From the NCBI GenBank assembly GCA_026415315.1, contig JAOAHI010000015.1, positions 1 to 48,256 on the forward strand: DNA of 48,256 nt. Direction: 5' to 3'. Positions within the stretch are counted from its first letter, which is position 1; each line of letters begins with the position of its first letter. The stretch comes from Methylohalobius sp. GTDB taxonomy: Bacteria; Pseudomonadota; Gammaproteobacteria; Methylococcales; Methylothermaceae. A program made the translations under genes and the position numbers. Positions 47,131-48,256 of the stretch are shown here, in pieces. The notes beneath the pieces were generated by a model. The model worked only from the letters and a program-made list of their open reading frames with translations, was not told the origin of the DNA and did no database searches.

Positions 47131-47184
47131 CACCGCTAACCCCCCACGACCGCTAACCCCCCTGACCACGACCGCTAACCCCCC
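47131..47184 (+). repeat. Iteron-like repeats, right cluster
   Basis: ACGACCGCTAACCCCCC at 47146 and 47168 (22-bp step), preceded by CACCGCTAACCCCCC at 47131. The last copy overlaps the 3' end of the initiator gene. With the left cluster and the AT repeats this outlines a probable vegetative origin at about 46.75-47.2 kb. Confidence 0.65.
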
Positions 47185-48191
47185 GGATCCTTCGGCTTCT
47201 CCACACGCAGGCAGTCGTGTTCGTCGATCCACATCTGCCAGCCGGTAGCTTTAGAAACAGCTCGCATGGCTTTTTTCAGTTTGGCTCTGAAGTGAAAAAG
47301 GTTCTTGATCTCGCTCCCGCACAGTTCTTTGATCTTGCCTACCTTGTACGGATACGGCGCATCATGCGTGCTGTAGAAGGCGTGCAGCCATTGAGCTAGG
47401 GGATGGCCTGTGAGGGCCTTGCGCGTCTCCCAGTCTAGAGCGATCCACAGGCCGTGGTCGAACAAGGCAGCCAGTTTGGGGTTGATCTTTACAAGGTTCA
47501 CTGCCCCCCGCGTACCCTCTCGCTGGTAGTACTCTTGAATCAGGGTGCCGGAGTACCGGATTACCTTATCAACCAGATCGACCTCGATTTTTACGGCGGC
47601 TGCGTTGAGCCTGTCCAGGGACTTTCTCAGCCGCATCCGGTCGCTTTTCCCGCAAGACCGTCCGATAGCCTTCAGAAAAGCCTTTTCTGAAATCTGAAAA
47701 GCCCTCGTCAAGTCCGGTTTGGCCAGATGAAGACAGTGCAAGTACACATCTAGGTCGAACTGATCGAGCTGAATGCCGGTGAAGAAGATTCTGCTTCCTG
47801 GTGGGGCGGGGATTTCGACCTGTTCTAGGGCCTGGCGCTTGCCTTTTTCAATCACGCTGAACAAAGCCGAGCGCAACACACACCTTGGGCTACCGCGTTG
47901 ATCTTCCTGCCACAAAGGAAAGGGAATGATCTCCGCTTGCAGCTTGTCTTGCTTGTCTTCCATGCTGAAATTGGGTTGGGTTGATTGCTCCTGGGTTCCG
48001 TTGATGACTTCTTTAGGGATTTTACTTCGGCGCCATCCTGGGCAGGCCGTATCCAGCTTGGCCAGGTCTTGAGGGAAGACAACTCCGTATCCCCCAAGGT
48101 ACACCTCTTTTCCCTGCTCGAGGGCGGCCACGTCGCTTTCTGTGAGCTGACGTGCGATGGTCATCAAGCGGTTCTTTTCAAGGTCAGGCAT
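47175..48191 (-). CDS. trfA: TrfA-family plasmid replication initiator
   Basis: About 338 residues. The TrfA-like core reads IPFPLWQEDQRGSPRCVLRS, ALFSVIEKGKRQALEQVEIP, FTGIQLDQFDLDVYLHCLHL, AFLKAIGRSCGKSDRMRLRK and SLDRLNAAAVKIEVDLVDKV: two winged-helix units that bind iterons and open the origin. The ATG at 48191 has AAGGAGGAACA upstream and is preferred over the ATG seven codons earlier. The gene runs toward the iteron region, which touches its stop codon. Apparently intact, unlike the broken paralogue at 45.2 kb. Confidence 0.87.
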   Translation of the reverse strand: MPDLEKNRLMTIARQLTESDVAALEQGKEVYLGGYGVVFPQDLAKLDTACPGWRRSKIPKEVINGTQEQSTQPNFSMEDKQDKLQAEIIPFPLWQEDQRGSPRCVLRSALFSVIEKGKRQALEQVEIPAPPGSRIFFTGIQLDQFDLDVYLHCLHLAKPDLTRAFQISEKAFLKAIGRSCGKSDRMRLRKSLDRLNAAAVKIEVDLVDKVIRYSGTLIQEYYQREGTRGAVNLVKINPKLAALFDHGLWIALDWETRKALTGHPLAQWLHAFYSTHDAPYPYKVGKIKELCGSEIKNLFHFRAKLKKAMRAVSKATGWQMWIDEHDCLRVEKPKDPGG

Positions 48192-48244
48192 TGTTCCTCC
48201 TTCCAGTTGCATTTTTCCATCGCCTGCCCTAGGATGAATAGGTC

Positions 48245-48256
48245 CTGTCTCTTATA
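48245..48256 (+). other. Residual Nextera (Tn5) adapter at contig end
   Basis: The last 12 bases, CTGTCTCTTATA, are the first 12 bases of the Nextera transposase adapter. They are most likely not genomic and mark an untrimmed library end. Confidence 0.85.

Noticed and set aside
46796-47184. Possible CRISPR array in the repeat-rich region
   Set aside because: Repeats are 12-bp tandem units without spacers and 17-bp iterons in two small clusters; no cas genes.

Overview
The window is a 48.3 kb contig, about 55-58% G+C by eye. It carries a complete molybdenum-nitrogenase (nif) regulon followed by a plasmid backbone. The NifL/NifA regulator pair, sigma-54 promoters, ISC-type Fe-S machinery and TrfA-like initiators point to a beta-, gamma- or acidithiobacillia-type proteobacterium; the genus cannot be told from sequence alone. 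ParA/ParB, an XRE repressor, a TrfA-family initiator with iteron-like repeats, several toxin-antitoxin pairs and no housekeeping genes suggest that the nif genes sit on a plasmid or plasmid-derived island. The last 12 bases equal the start of the Nextera transposase adapter, so the right edge is a sequencing-library end.

Layout. (1) 50-2040: a TPR gene remnant, a MOT1-type molybdate permease and a degenerate response-regulator receiver, leftward. (2) 2374-11094, rightward: nifH-D-K-E-N-X, the NifX-associated DUF269 gene, a DUF683 gene, fdxB and nifQ. (3) 18842-11117, leftward, tightly packed: mop, nifB, fdxN, an A-type Fe-S carrier, the LRV Fe-S protein, nifZ, a DUF3024-like gene, nifS, nifT, a DegT-like protein, a [2Fe-2S] ferredoxin, a 90-residue protein and a SIR2-like protein. 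(4) 19083-19759, rightward: a 53-residue protein and a cysteine-rich zinc-ribbon protein. (5) 29783-19756, leftward: iscS, iscU, erpA-like, iscA, hscB, hscA, fdx, nifV, nifW, a thioredoxin-like [2Fe-2S] ferredoxin, nifL and nifA. (6) 30025-35089, rightward: a 1224-residue flavoprotein that looks like a fusion of both halves of an NfnAB-type transhydrogenase, a dead TnpB element, and iscX.

Three intergenic hubs (about 2070-2270, 18870-19055 and 29810-29995) each hold two back-to-back sigma-54 promoters around one or two perfect NifA sites (TGT-N10-ACA). This places most of the nif genes, the whole ISC assembly line, Mo uptake, the small 53-residue gene and the Nfn-like fusion under one NifA switch. 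NifH/D/K form the enzyme. NifB/E/N/X/Q/V and homocitrate make FeMo-co. NifS and the ISC proteins provide Fe-S clusters; there is no nifU. Five ferredoxins and the Nfn-like flavoprotein are candidate electron carriers.

From 35.6 kb on the sequence is accessory: a PD-(D/E)XK-like protein, a HEPN/MNT pair, parB-parA-xre, a WGR-domain protein, decayed TnpB copies, HicAB, an orphan Rhs tip, a DUF433/DUF5615 pair cut short by an 85-bp direct repeat, a broken trfA-like gene, a RelE/RHH pair, and an origin-like region with 12-bp tandem AT repeats and iterons beside an intact TrfA-like gene.
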